This document shows, piece by piece, positions 42,360 through 53,050 of a DNA stretch of 64,000 nucleotides. The notes under the pieces were generated by a model. That model had not been told where the DNA came from. It made no database searches and saw only the letters and a program-made list of their open reading frames with translations. Both the position numbers and the translations under genes were made by a program. Position 1 is the stretch's first letter, and every line of letters starts with the position of its first letter. Source of the stretch: Liolophura sinensis (Eukaryota > Mollusca > Polyplacophora > Chitonida > Chitonidae); contig NC_088303.1 of the NCBI RefSeq assembly GCF_032854445.1, forward strand, positions 6,767,501 to 6,831,500, given 5' to 3'.

Positions 42360-43530
42360 TCAAAATCTAAAACCATTTTCAGTTGCCCATTTCTCGATTT
42401 TATTGAGACAAAGCTGTAACTGACGTTCGATATTATTCATATTCTAAGCTCGGTAGCATATAAGGAAACCGCCAACATATAAAGAACCCTCTGTGCCCGA
42501 TGTTAATGTTTTGGCTAGGCTATTTATTTTTATGCTAAACAGAGTTAGTGATAGAATGCTGTCCTGGGGCACACCCATTTCTTGCTGAGTCAGAATGAGT
42601 GGACCCCACCCGTACCTTAAACTGATGATCAGGTAAAAATTCTCATATAAATAATGGTAATCGACCTTTAAGACCCATATCCGCGAGGCCTTTTAAAATA
42701 CCATATTTCAATGTGGTGTCATAGGCCTTTTCAAGGTCAAAAAATATGGACACCACACGTTCGTTATTGATGAATCCATTGCGAATAAAGATTTCGTATC
42801 GAACAAGGTGATCCATTGTAGATATGCCTTGACGAAAACCACATTGAACATCAGAAAGTAACTTGGTTTCAAGAAACCAAACAACTCTATCATTAATAAT
42901 CTGTTCCATAGTCTTACAGAGGCAGCTGGTAAGAGCTATGGGACGGTAATTATTAGGATCAGTGTGATCCTTACCCGGTTTGGGGACCGGGATAACACAC
43001 GCCTCCCTCCATGAGGCTGGAAAATCACCAGTTATCCAAATATCATTAAGCATGTCCAAGAGAGTCTGCAGTGGCTCTGGTGGTAAATGATTCAGAAACT
43101 TATAGTATACGTTATCAGGACCACAAGCAGTATCGTGTGCCTTTTTTAATGCAGTTTTAAGTTCCTCGATATTAAAAGGGCCACTATAATCTTCTAAATT
43201 CTTAGAAGAAAAGGGCAACTTAATTTTCTCCTCCTGGGTTTTAATATGTTGGAATTCTCCAGTATAGTTCTGAGAAGAAGATTTCTTTGAAATTGTTTCA
43301 GCTAATTTATTGGCTGTATCAGATGGATAGGTTAATATATTATCGCCATCTTTTAAATGCTGAACTTTTTCTTTAGTATTTTTGCCCTTAAGTTTCTGAA
43401 CCATGTTCCAGACTTTACGCATGGGTGTATTTGACGTAATGCCCGAAAGAAAGTTCCGCCAACAAGATCGTCTCTTGGACTTGAGTAATAGACGAGCCTT
43501 AGCACTAAAAATACGAACCTGGTTTAACTT
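42360..43530 (-). pseudogene. LINE reverse transcriptase, copy F
   Basis: RNA-dependent DNA polymerase for target-primed reverse transcription. The 304-codon frame at 43,557-42,643 contains 'DTACGPDNVYYKFL', 'PVPKPGKDHTDPNNYRPIAL', 'GFRQGISTMDHL' and motif A 'FFDLEKAYDT'. A frameshift follows near 42,650. The later YxDD box reads 'YVGG' at 42,479-42,468, so both catalytic Asp are gone. The domain is cut at 42,356 by the Gmr1-like element and its continuation lies left of 36,506. The first codons of the 304-codon frame (43,557-43,531) belong to the Penelope-like insertion, not the LINE. Confidence 0.88.
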
Positions 43531-44069
43531 GGACAAGGCATTCTTATGGATGTACAACTTCTTGGTTTATTTAACACAACGTTTCGATGCAGATACTAGC
43601 ATCGTTATCAAGTGAATGACATCAAAATTACTACTGCGCTTATATATAGCAAGAGAAGCAAATGTCAACAGATAAAACAAAAAGAGGTAAACAGTCCTCA
43701 GGGGGTTAAGGTGTCCTGGGGTGGGTGTTGGGGTACTGACTAGGCTCGGTGGGGTTCCTGAGCGGTTTGGAGGATTAGCAGATCATAAGCTGAGGGGAGG
43801 TAGATGCCGTGATCTCTGTTCAGGCTGGGCTTTAATCTCTTAATCTGGATGGCTTCCTGTAGTTTTCGTTTCTTCCAATGGGGCTGATTCATGTTCAGTG
43901 TCCTGACTGTATTCCAGTTGATGTTGTGGGATGGGTTTTCATGTATGTGGTCAGATATGGCAGATTTGGAGTCAAGTTTCTGTACTGATGATTGGTGTTC
44001 TTTAATTCTGGTTTGAAGCGGTCTGCCTGTTTCACCTATGTAGGAGTTGTTGCAACTGCATTTTAATTG
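43531..44069. repeat. Left inverted arm of Penelope-like element
   Basis: Reverse complement of 44,546-45,084. It carries the antisense of the GIY-YIG coding region and the 3' untranslated region, including a compact hairpin motif at 43,588-43,615. Confidence 0.95.
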
Positions 44070-44074
44070 TCCAC

Positions 44075-44875
44075 GTGAAGAGAACAGCAGACGCGCTACA
44101 AACCACAGTGTACCGCAAACCGACCCACTCCGACCAGTACATCCACTACAAGTCCAACCACCCGCCCAAAACCAAAACCGGCATCATCTCCACCCTCACA
44201 AAGAGAGCTAAACTCATCTGTAACAGCAACTTAGACGAAGAGATCCAACACCTGCGTACAGTTTTCACTCACCTGAATGGATACCCAGCAGACCAAGTAA
44301 ATAAAACCATCCAGAAGTACTCGCAACGTGAACTCAATCAACAGCCTAGAGTCCACGTGCAAGGCCCCGGTATACGAATCAACCTCCCCTACATTGGTCC
44401 AACCAGCCACAAAATAGCCCGCCTAATAAAACAGTCAACTGGAATAGAAACAGTCTTCAGAAGCCTGACCACACTAAAGACCCACCTACATGCCACAGGA
44501 AAGAAGACACCAACCAAACCCCAACCACCCAAAGGAGTTGTCTACCAATTAAAATGCAGTTGCAACAACTCCTACATAGGTGAAACAGGCAGGCCGCTTC
44601 AAACCAGAATTAAAGAACACCAATCATCAGTACAGAAACTTGACTCCAAATCTGCCATATCTGACCACATACATGAAAACCCATCCCACAACATCAACTG
44701 GAATACAGTCAGGACACTGAACATGAATCAGCCCCATTGGAAGAAACGAAAACTACAGGAAGCCATCCAGATTAAGAGATTAAAGCCCAGCCTGAACAGA
44801 GATCACGGCATCTACCTCCCCTCAGCTTATGATCTGCTAATCCTCCAAACCGCTCAGGAACCCCACCGAGCCTAG
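44075..44875 (+). CDS. Penelope-like RT C-terminus plus GIY-YIG endonuclease, 5'-truncated
   Basis: 266 codons open to a natural stop but without a true start; the frame enters from the arm junction. Residues 11-30 ('TVYRKPTHSDQYIHYKSNHP') match the conserved end of the Penelope RT. Residues 31-150 form the linker. From 154 comes the GIY-YIG nuclease, which nicks target DNA: 'GVVYQL' and 'SYIGETGR' give the two signature strands, with R178 and the conserved H182. C161, C163, H182 and H198 are placed like the CCHH zinc finger typical of Penelope elements. The end is 'LNRDHGIYLPSAYD'. The nuclease domain looks intact although RT is lost; expression is doubtful. Confidence 0.9.
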   Translation: MKRTADALQTTVYRKPTHSDQYIHYKSNHPPKTKTGIISTLTKRAKLICNSNLDEEIQHLRTVFTHLNGYPADQVNKTIQKYSQRELNQQPRVHVQGPGIRINLPYIGPTSHKIARLIKQSTGIETVFRSLTTLKTHLHATGKKTPTKPQPPKGVVYQLKCSCNNSYIGETGRPLQTRIKEHQSSVQKLDSKSAISDHIHENPSHNINWNTVRTLNMNQPHWKKRKLQEAIQIKRLKPSLNRDHGIYLPSAYDLLILQTAQEPHRA

Positions 44876-45084
44876 TCAGTACCCCAACACCCACCCCAGG
44901 ACACCTTAACCCCCTGAGGACTGTTTACCTCTTTTTGTTTTATCTGTTGACATTTGCTTCTCTTGCTATATATAAGTGCAGTAGTAATTTTGATGTCATT
45001 CACTTGATAACGATGCTAGTATCTGCATCGAAACGTTGTGTTAAATAAACCAAGAAGTTGTACATCCATAAGAATGCCTTGTCC
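44546..45084. repeat. Right inverted arm of Penelope-like element
   Basis: Sense-oriented partner of the left arm. Contains the last 110 codons of the nuclease frame, the 3' untranslated region, the compact hairpin at 45,009-45,036 and an AATAAA signal. Confidence 0.95.
45000..45041 (+). ncRNA. Hammerhead-ribozyme-like fold, degenerate (tentative)
   Basis: 'ttgataa' followed by stem cgatgc / gcatcg with an 8-base loop and then 'aaacg' recalls the CUGANGA - stem II - GAAA core of hammerhead ribozymes. These are known from the terminal repeats of Penelope-like elements. Core positions C3 and G8 would be changed, so catalysis is unlikely. The same fold exists antisense in the left arm. Confidence 0.3.
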
Positions 45085-45136
45085 AGTGTATCTCCTCACC
45101 GACTTCTAAATACCACTTAAGCAAGTGGTTTAACTT

Positions 45137-46117
45137 ATTATCATTCGGACATATATTAAAGCTTCGCTCGACCTTTTTACGGTCTTTAATGGTTATGCGA
45201 CAGTCCTAATCATACCAGGGTTTACTTTTGGTGAGTGAGTGAGTGAGTGCTTGGGGTTTAACGTCGTACTCAACAATTTTTCAGTCATATGACGACGAAG
45301 GACCAAGGATTGATCCTGGATCTACCGGTCCCGAAGCGGACGCTCTACCAACTGTGCTATCCGGGCCAGTCAGGTTTTCTTTTGGATTTGTCCAGGTCTT
45401 AGGAATAGTTCTATTGGCAGCTCGTAAGACAAGATCATTAAATTTTAATATTGGATTATCTGCTGCATTGAGAGTCCCTGGAGTGATATTAGCCTCACAG
45501 AACATCTCAAATGCAATCCAATCTGCTTTATCGAATTTCGACCTAGCTACACGTTCTAAAGAGTTAGAAATGATATGTTCTAGGATTATAGGAAAATGGT
45601 CACTATCACAAAAATCGGCATGCACCCTCCAAGGAAAATCAGGGAGAAGTGATGGATCTGTGATAGTGAGGTCGATAGCAGAATAAGCGCCATTACCCGT
45701 ATGTAAATAGGTATTTGAACCATCATTGAAATAACACAGTTCCTCCTTAGGTAAGAAATCTTCCACTATCTTGCCCTTATCATTTATTTTATTACTTCCC
45801 CATAAGAGGTTATGGGAATTAAAATCTCCCATTAATATTGAAGGTTTTCGTAACTGTTCTATTAAATTATGTAACTGCAAAGCTGACAAAGAAATGTTAG
45901 GAGCAATATACACTGAACATAATGTAATTCTTTCAGACAAGGAAACACGAACGGCCACAGCCTGAAGCTCTGTATCCAGAGGAACAGGGCTGTTTCTCTG
46001 GAACAGTGAGCCGCCTGCAGCTTGCTCTTCTTGATTTGAATAAGTGCTGTAGAAGGAATAATTTTTCAGAGTTAATTTATCTTTGTCAGATTCTTGAGGA
46101 GAGTTGCCTGAAGACAA
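45137..46117 (-). pseudogene. LINE apurinic-type endonuclease domain, copy F
   Basis: Nicks the target to start reverse transcription. The 278-codon frame at 46,117-45,281 has 'SILMGDFNSHNLLWGS' (GDFN at residues 97-100), 'SAIDLTITD' (146-150) and 'CDSDHFPIILE' (SDH at 172-174), the last with the catalytic His. These active-site motifs are intact here. Its last codons come from the SINE at 45,232-45,372. The linker to RT resumes at 45,231-45,137 ('TIKDRKKVERSF') and is then cut by the Penelope-like element. Confidence 0.9.
45232..45372 (-). mobile_element. tRNA-derived SINE, family 2, short copy
   Basis: Minus-strand copy of the family at 34.0 kb with the middle deleted: head 'gcccggatagcacagttgg' on minus, tail 'aacgtcgtactcaac' side at left, then a GTGA run at 45,232-45,248. 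A 13-base target duplication with one mismatch, 'ggttt(a/t)cttttgg', lies at 45,219-45,231 and 45,373-45,385. Inserted in the LINE endonuclease frame. Confidence 0.9.
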
Positions 46118-46169
46118 AAGGCAATAGGATTTAATGATTGAACAATCTGTGTTATTTCAATAAAATTGA

Positions 46170-47600
46170 CCTTAAGGCCTCGACAATTCCACTGTATAAT
46201 TTTGTCGTATATCGCCAGTACGAAGAGAGACGTTAGGAGATTTTTCTTTGTGTTTGGATCGAGGACGACCCTTCCTTGGAGACCGGCTGGAAGATCTCCC
46301 TGGTGCGGGTGATGTATCCATCACATCCGCACCTGATGTTGAAGGACCAACGTCCTCCAACGATCCAAACTTAATATAAGTTCGGACAGGGTCCCTAGTG
46401 GCTTTAGAAGGACGCTCTTTTGGGCCACTGGGTTTATTAAGTTTATTGTTATTATTTGGAGGTTTATGTTCGGACATATTTTTGTTTTTAGGTTGACTGG
46501 GTTTAGGGTTATCGGGCTGGTCAGTATTATTGGCTGGTTTTTTTTGTATCGAGGTAGTCTGGGTTGAGGACGTATTAAAAGCAGGTCGAACAGCAGGTTC
46601 AACAGAAATAGGACATGGTTTCTGGTTTCCAAGTCATTGATGTTTGAGTAACAACAGATGCCACTCGCTTGACCTCATTGGCAAATGAAGTCTGCAGTGA
46701 AGTATTAGGAGGCGAGACTAGTTTGCGGGCCTCCTGATACGATATATTGTTTTTAGTCTTTATAGGGGTTATTTGTTTTCCTTTTACGAGAAGTGGGCAG
46801 TCCTTAAGGAGGTCATGTAATCTCCACCGCAATTGCAACATTTAACTGTGCTGCTGCAGTCGAAACCATCATGACCCTCGCTGCCGCACCGGAAACAAAT
46901 CAGTTTACTTTTTACACTGGCCGTTGCCATGACCAAATTTTTGACAGTTGAAACAACGTGTCAGGCTAGGTATATATAAGTCCACACCAACTCTATACGG
47001 GGCAGTGTAAATATACGACGGAATAGATTTAATGTTGAAGGTCAGAAGATATGTATTTAGTTTAATGATGTTACCAGATTTCTTCGTGGTGAAGCATTTC
47101 ACTCTGGCAACACCCTGTGACTTCAGTTCAGTGCAGATTTCCTCTTCTGATAAGTTAATAATATCCTGATCCCTGTCACGTATAATTCCCTGACAGCTGT
47201 TCAGGGAATTATGAGGTGAGGTATACAAGGGATATCAGTTATTTTGCTTAAAGCGAATAAATTTATGGACTGTTGTTTCCGGAAACATTCAATGAGATTG
47301 TATGTGGATTGTAATTTCTTGACGTTTTTTAATGTACCTGCTGAGCCCTGCAAGGCCCTTTTCAGTACAAATGGATGTATTTTGGAGGCCGGCTTCTGTT
47401 CACTGTTTGTTTAGACAACTATAAAGGCCGGCCAACTGTCCAGTCTGTTATCAACCCGTCCGATAAAACCTCTAATTTCCTCTCTTTGTCAGCGCTTGAA
47501 ATCGGTTGAGAGGAAGACCTGGTATTTAGATTAGAAACATTCGAATTTAGGTTTAAATGACATGGCAATATGTATATAAAATTCACCCCATATGTTCCCC
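46170..47600 (-). pseudogene. LINE ORF1 (Gag-like), copy F
   Basis: ORF1 in several frames. 47,228-46,905 carries 'KCFTTKKSGNIIKLNTY' and an intact-looking first knuckle 'RCFNCQKFGHG'. 46,841-46,599 carries 'NISYQEARKLVS'. 46,632-46,172 encodes a Pro/Ser/Lys-rich C-terminal tail. Frameshifts near 46,905 and 46,620 break it. It corresponds to 14,899-15,720 in copy A. Confidence 0.82.
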
Positions 47601-48163
47601 ACCCACCACGGAGTGCCAACAAGGGCGATGCCTGAACCTGGGAATACCCAGCAGGAAAGACACAAAGGACTCCATATGAGGTATACTCGAACAGATTTAT
47701 TTATACCAAAGGTTAAATTCTACTCGATTAACTCATGTGCCACCGCCCCAAAACGTGGTCCCACAAACGAAATTTCAGAAATTACATTTATTCTCTAAGG
47801 AGTTGTGTTATGGAGAAATTTTGGGACCACGCAGAAGCAGGCCGTGACCAAGCCGATTGATTGGACCGGGCCCATCCGACCTCCCGTCTCTCTCCAAGTA
47901 AGGGCCAAAGTGGCATGTTGGGCGTGAGGAACTCGCAAGACCAACACGCCCTCAGCCAGCAGGATCCCGTCCTCGGAGATTACGGGTCGCAACCTACGGC
48001 AAACAGGTGGCTTCCCGGTTGCCTCTCACACAACCGAGAAGATGTGAGCCTATTATGTTCACCGGGCTCTCACAGGAGAGCTCTAGGTTAGTCGACTTTC
48101 ACGACAAGCTTGCCTAGAGGGCTGAGGTCCTATTTTTATCACCCCGGAAACCCCACGGGGGTC
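47600..48163 (-). other. LINE 5' leader, copy F
   Basis: Aligns with 13,972-14,600 of copy A and 33,345-33,685 of copy D, including 'aataggacctcagccctcta' and 'cacgcccaacatgccacttt'. Likely contains the internal promoter of the LINE; no specific element could be identified. Confidence 0.8.
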
Positions 48164-49125
48164 AAGCTAGAAGATATAGCTCCGGTCTCTTTTCCAGAGT
48201 CTCTCCTCTCTGGCTTCTTTCATAACCTAAACTGATATTTGATAATAAATCCAATACAAATCAACTTATAATTCCGCAAGGTTTTGCTGAAATTAAGGCT
48301 AACTATGCGGATTATAAAATTATCTATACTGATGGGTCAAAGGATGGGGACAGTGTTGCGGCTGCGGCTGTCTTAGACCAGCGAGTCTCTTCTCTCCGTC
48401 TTCTACATTCTTCTTCTCTGCCGAGGGTAGGGCTATACCCCTTGCCTTATTACGTTTCTTCTGGGTGCGCCCAGAATGCAGTGTATGTAGTAATTCGCTT
48501 TCCTGTCTTTTTTTTCACTACAGCATAATAAATTTAAAAACCCATTGATACTTGAAATATTAGCCTTACATAGAAAACCAATGAAAAGAAATAAAGATAT
48601 TATATTCTGCTGGATACAGAGTCATACTTGTATCCATGGAAACACAATTGTGCCCAGGGAGGCAGCCCCTAATAATTCCAGATTATAAGGTAAAATCGCG
48701 TATACATATTTTAGATCGAACATTCTTAAACACATTCGTCGCCTTTGACAGGACCTTCACGTCCATAATAAAATGCATAGTACTCGCACTGTTGTTGACT
48801 TTAATTTGTATACGAGGTGTCGTGTTGGGCATTTTCGTCTATCTCACAATTTTATTCTTGAGGGGGCTCTTTCCCAGAGTGTGTTGGATGTGATGTTCAG
48901 TACGGCATCAAACTTATCCTAATTGACTGTGCACACTTTGCGAATGTTCGGCAAAGATATACCCAATCGCCGCTATATATGATGCTGTCGTAAACTATTT
49001 GGGGGCCATTGGCCTATATCATAAAATGTAAATTTTAATTATCATAAATAGTTATAGATAAAATTATATATACATATAATTTCCTTGATATACTATTTTT
49101 AAAAATACGTACAATGTGTACAACG
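48164..49125 (+). pseudogene. Outer LINE copy, part G (RNase H and 3' end)
   Basis: Plus-strand remnant starting at 'KLEDIAPVSF' and running through the RNase H start (near 48,310, broken frames) and 'FCWIQSHTCIHGNTI' near 48,605. It continues to a 3' region matching copy F's ('tgatatactatttttaaaa'). It continues parts C and E; about 280 bases between E and G are missing at the copy F insertion. Confidence 0.78.
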
Positions 49126-49289
49126 TGTGTAAAGCAGAATATATGATATCTTTTCTTATTGGAAAGCAATGCTTTAGAAAAGCATTGTTCATTGATGGTT
49201 TAATGAAATGCAGGTTTCTTGAGTTGCTCATGTACGTACAAGTTTGAACGCAACGAAGTTTTTACTACATCTAGAGCTTATAATCATTC

Positions 49290-49620
49290 GGAATTTCATG
49301 TCGCCTTGTTCAATTTGCGGTTGAGATATTCCTTTATCAAAAAGCGAGAAAAGAAAAAGAAAACGGTTCGGTGGGTCTTCCATAATTGAAAATTTCTTAC
49401 ATAAGAATGCCGTTTGGAACCAGATCTGTGTGTCGGTCAGGATGCCCTCGTTTCTTTTTTTGATGAAGAATTGATTTGAAAATGACAAATGGTAACGGTT
49501 CGTCACACCTTTGTCCACGCAGTTGCATAATTGCCCCGTTGACATGTGTAATTTAACACTCGCCTATGAAAACGTCCCCACACAGCAAAACTGCGCTTTG
49601 CGCTGATAACCAGGAAATGT
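49290..49620. repeat. Dispersed repeat family R2, copy 2
   Basis: Collinear with 29,045-29,450 in the same orientation; see shared blocks there. Non-coding. Confidence 0.65.
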
Positions 49621-49969
49621 TTAAAGGCTTTCAGCAAAACCTTAAACAGGATTTAGGTACCCTCAGCTGGCTGCACCCTACTGACAGAAGCTGGAAACAC
49701 TTAGGCATTGTAAAATTCATCATAGTTTAAAACGTTGTCCATATAAAATATATGACGTTGAGGACACCATGTCATATCTAGTAGTGCTATACCCTAAGGT
49801 AGTGCTATGCTCAGTGTTCAACAGCCACTCTCCCTGACGTCATTTTGTATTGTTACCATATTTATTTTTTGTTTGATTTGTGTTCTAACCCGTACTCAAG
49901 AATACTTCATGAATACAGATGTGAATAAGAAGTAAATTGATTTTGTTGATGGGTGTTAAATGCCTGACT
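49621..49969. other. Intergenic DNA, no recognised gene
   Basis: AT-rich; includes 'agtagtgctataccctaagg' and an overlapping 'agtagtgctat' echo near 49,800. No coding motif. Confidence 0.45.
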
Positions 49970-49982
49970 TAACAGCCATCAC

Positions 49983-50245
49983 GGCGCCTACGTGGTTCAG
50001 TCGGTTAGCGCGCTACCGCAGCGTAATGATCCGGGAGTCTCTCACCAATGCGGTCACTGTGAGTTCAAGTCCAGCTCATGCTGGCTTCCTCTCGGCCGTA
50101 CTGTGGGAAGGTCTGTCAGCAGCCTGCGGATGGTCGTGGTTTCCCGGGCTCTGCCCGGTTTCCTCCGACCATAATGCTGGCCGCCGTGGTAGAAGTGAAA
50201 TATTCTTGAATACGGCGTTAAACACCAATCAAATAAATAAATACA
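49983..50245 (+). mobile_element. tRNA-derived SINE, family 1
   Basis: Best family 1 copy: head with A box (ttcagtcggttagcgcgct) and B box (gttcaagtcc), body, and A-rich tail (aaataaataaatac). A perfect 13-base target duplication 'taacagccatcac' lies at 49,970-49,982 and 50,246-50,258. Confidence 0.95.
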
Positions 50246-50258
50246 TAACAGCCATCAC

Positions 50259-50744
50259 AATTAATTTTAACGGCAGAAACCAATCCAGTGCCCACTGGAA
50301 AAAGCTGATTTTGGTCACTTAGCAGACAAATATCCTGATTTAAAGCCGCTATTGAAAACACCATCTGGCTTTTTGCAATGCAAAACTTACATGAACATGT
50401 AGGCGCTCCTCGAGGTAAACCCCTCGAAAAATAACTCACCAACTTTCCCACATATCGTGAACAGCTTTTACTGAACCAGCTCAATGTTTAGGGATATTGG
50501 AATATTTAAGGCAGTGGAAGCCCGCCCTTTTGGAGAATAATCTCAAAAATTCCCCATCCGAGACTTTTTGCATTCAGTTCATTTATGTCCATAACTGTCT
50601 AAAAAAACACTGTGAAATTTGCATTTGGATTGAACGGTTAACCGATCGATGTAGGGCGCTCTCAGTAAAGGTCACTTTTCCAACAGACAAATAAGGCGTA
50701 CTGCAGCTTAGGTTAGGCTCGCCACTGTTAAACTAGAGTTTATA
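50259..50744. other. Intergenic DNA, no recognised gene
   Basis: No motif-bearing frame or clear repeat. Confidence 0.45.
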
Positions 50745-50749
50745 TTTAA

Positions 50750-50910
50750 TATTCATCAAGTGTTTTACGTCGTAAAACAAGAATATGGTCGTACATTTGT
50801 GTTAATGTTGGTTGGGTATCATTATGGGTAGAAACCGGGCAAATCCTGGGGGAAACCCAGGACCAGTGGTAGGTTGCTGACAGATCTTACCACGTACACG
50901 TAAACTAAGA
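50750..50910 (-). mobile_element. Degraded SINE fragment (family 1-like body)
   Basis: Read on minus, 'ggtttcccccaggatttgcc' and 'cggtttctacccataatg' correspond to the body of family 1 copies (compare 50,135-50,175). The tRNA-like head is missing. Confidence 0.65.
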
Positions 50911-52758
50911 GATGTTCTGTTCAAATTCACGAAGCGCACATCTGTCAGAGGCTTGTGGGCTATTCCGATATTACTATCTGTAATTATCGCATAATTATGG
51001 ACATGAAACCTTCCCCGAATTACACAATCATTGTAGACAAGAGGTGCAAAGGACAGCAGAAAGGATCTTCTTCGATTGATGTATTAAAGGGACAGTTTTA
51101 CACATGCCATCATTTTACAACACCAAGATTTTCTGTTTGCATTTACACGTCATTTCATTTTACTGGAAATCACACGTCTGTGCTTCTACACAGTGTACGC
51201 CAAAGGAGGTACATATATACTTGTGTATGACCCGACACGCTTGTTGGAAACCATAACTGTCAATCGTGGGTAAATGAAAGATGTGGGCCTGCGTCAAGAA
51301 AACATGTATAATTAGTTTTCAGACGGAAACAAAGCGTTTGCTGACGGGGAACTTCACAGCTATCGATTAGTTCCAATTTGAGAATGGCCGACATTTAGAC
51401 TCTTTTAACCTTCACCAAAGAAGACTGTTCCTTGCTGCTTTTTCTGTAATTTCTCAAGGAAGCAAGAAATAGGTGAAATTCTGTTAATCGGTTGGTTTCG
51501 GCAAGAAGGGATAATGAATAGAGTCGATCGATGGTGCACTGACACGTGAGCAGAACAAGCATTGCAAATTCTTGAATAGGAATTTTGAACTTTAGAATTT
51601 TCATAGAAACTGTTCAAAATATTGACGGAGTGAAGTGCAGCAGTTGCCAGTCCCAGGGCTAGGTCATGTCTATCAAAATTGTAACAAAAAAAATGGTTGA
51701 ACAGGAAAAATTTCAGGTCGACGATTTTCCCTGCTTTGTACAGAATATCGGACAGGGTGTCATTTAAGGCAGACCAATGCCCGCTGCGCAGTGTATGACC
51801 TGACAATAATAAAATCTGGCTCCCAACAATTTCAGCCAAAGATTGTTTTGTTCAACCTTGTACAGTATACAGTCTATGAAAGGCTGCTTATCGAGTTACT
51901 CATGAAGAGTTTCGTATCATTTAATCTTTCATCCACCTTGGGTCATTATTTAAATATAATGAAAGCAGTGAACTAAAATGTTCAAAATGTATGTAACGTA
52001 GTGAATCGCTATCAACAATTATGCCATTACAATCATTTTATGCTCTCTGATCAGTTCATGAAAGTTAGACTTTTCAGGTAGAGGGAAAATACTGCATGTT
52101 CGCTGGGATGTAATGCAGTCTTCTGATAGTTCCCAGTGATGAAGTATACAACAAGTAGGATCGCAACAATAGTTTACATATTTTACACCATGATACTCAA
52201 AAAGGAGATAAAATCTTGTGTTTTTTTATATAAACATTTTTCCCTCTGTTCACATCCTCTGTTAATTAAGAATAGTGTTAGCAGTATAAATACACGTCCT
52301 CGGCGCCGTATTAACTAATGGAGACACAAAAAGTTAAAAACACCAATAAATAAATAACTCATCATCACAGAAGTCTTAGTCGTATTGTTCTAGGCGATAG
52401 AGTTAAATGGGTTAGCATACAAATTTTCAGTCAAATGACGACACCAAGTCAAATTATACTGACACCGGGCCAACCAATTCTGCTTCCTTGCTCTAACCTC
52501 TTAATGCTTACCAACAAACGAGGCAGCAACTTCGAGGCTGACGCCCTCGATCATTAGGCCACCAAAGCTGTCTAACTATTGTGATGTACCTGTGCACAAA
52601 ATTATGTCAACAGGTTTCCCTATATTGTTAAAAGTTCAATCTCGTGTTTTCTTCTGCTATGTATATGAGAAAATGTAATGTCATGCATTTTTAATCACCC
52701 GAGTACTCTACGCACTGCGCTGCTGGGTTAAATACTGATATAAACCCTTGTGTGACTT
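50911..52758. other. Intergenic DNA, no recognised gene
   Basis: A 144-codon minus-strand frame at 51,405-51,839 has reasonable length but no recognised motif and no splice context that I can support. No repeats with clear ends. Confidence 0.4.
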
Positions 52759-52770
52759 TAAACGTTGTGA

Positions 52771-53038
52771 TTTATTTATTTATTTATTTGATTGGTGTTT
52801 TACGCCGTACTCAAGAATATTTCACTTATACGACGGCGGCCAGCATTATGGTGGGCGGAAACGGGCACAGCCCGGGGGAAACCACGACCATCCGCAGGTT
52901 GCTGGAAGACCTACCCACTTACGGCCGGAGAGGAAGCCAGCATGATCTGGACTTGAACTCACAGCGACCGCATTGGTGAGAGGCTTCTGGGTCATAACGC
53001 TGCGCTAGCGCACTAACCGACTGAGGCACGGAGGCCCC
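52771..53038 (-). mobile_element. tRNA-derived SINE, family 1
   Basis: Minus-strand copy with its (TTTA)n-type tail at left (52,771-52,788) and tRNA-like head at right ('ggcctccgtgcctcagtcgg' on minus). A perfect 12-base target duplication 'taaacgttgtga' lies at 52,759-52,770 and 53,039-53,050. Confidence 0.95.
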
Positions 53039-53050
53039 TAAACGTTGTGA

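Larger units (their letters stand above)
43531..45125 (+). mobile_element. Penelope-like element with inverted arms
   Basis: Flanked by an 11-base perfect target-site duplication 'tggtttaactt' at 43,520-43,530 and 45,126-45,136, within LINE copy F. The left arm 43,531-44,069 is the reverse complement of the right arm 44,546-45,084 (539 bases each, no length difference). A single 476-base central segment lies between, and a unique 41-base tail (45,085-45,125) follows. It encodes the RT C-terminus and a GIY-YIG nuclease on the plus strand. It is strongly 5'-truncated: the RT core is absent. AATAAA lies at 45,044-45,049. Confidence 0.93.
35188..48163 (-). mobile_element. LINE copy F, near full length, carrying three later insertions
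   Basis: Minus-strand LINE. The 5' end is at about 48,163 (cccccgtggggtttcc...), followed by leader (to about 47,600), ORF1 (47.6-46.2 kb), endonuclease (46.1-45.3 kb), RT (43.5-42.36 kb), connection region and RNase H (36.5-35.47 kb). The 3' untranslated tail ends in 'gccgatgtgtcgttaagcc' and an (ATTC)n run at 35,188-35,212. Removing the Gmr1-like element, the Penelope-like element and the SINE leaves about 5 kb, as expected for this LINE type, minus roughly 350 bases lost at the left Gmr1 junction. Presence of RNase H and CCHC ORF1 points to the I/Jockey superfamily; clade not resolved. Confidence 0.9.

Noticed and set aside
51405-51839. 144-codon minus-strand frame
   Set aside because: Some protein-like stretches, but no motif, no codon or splice support, and AT-rich composition like its surroundings.
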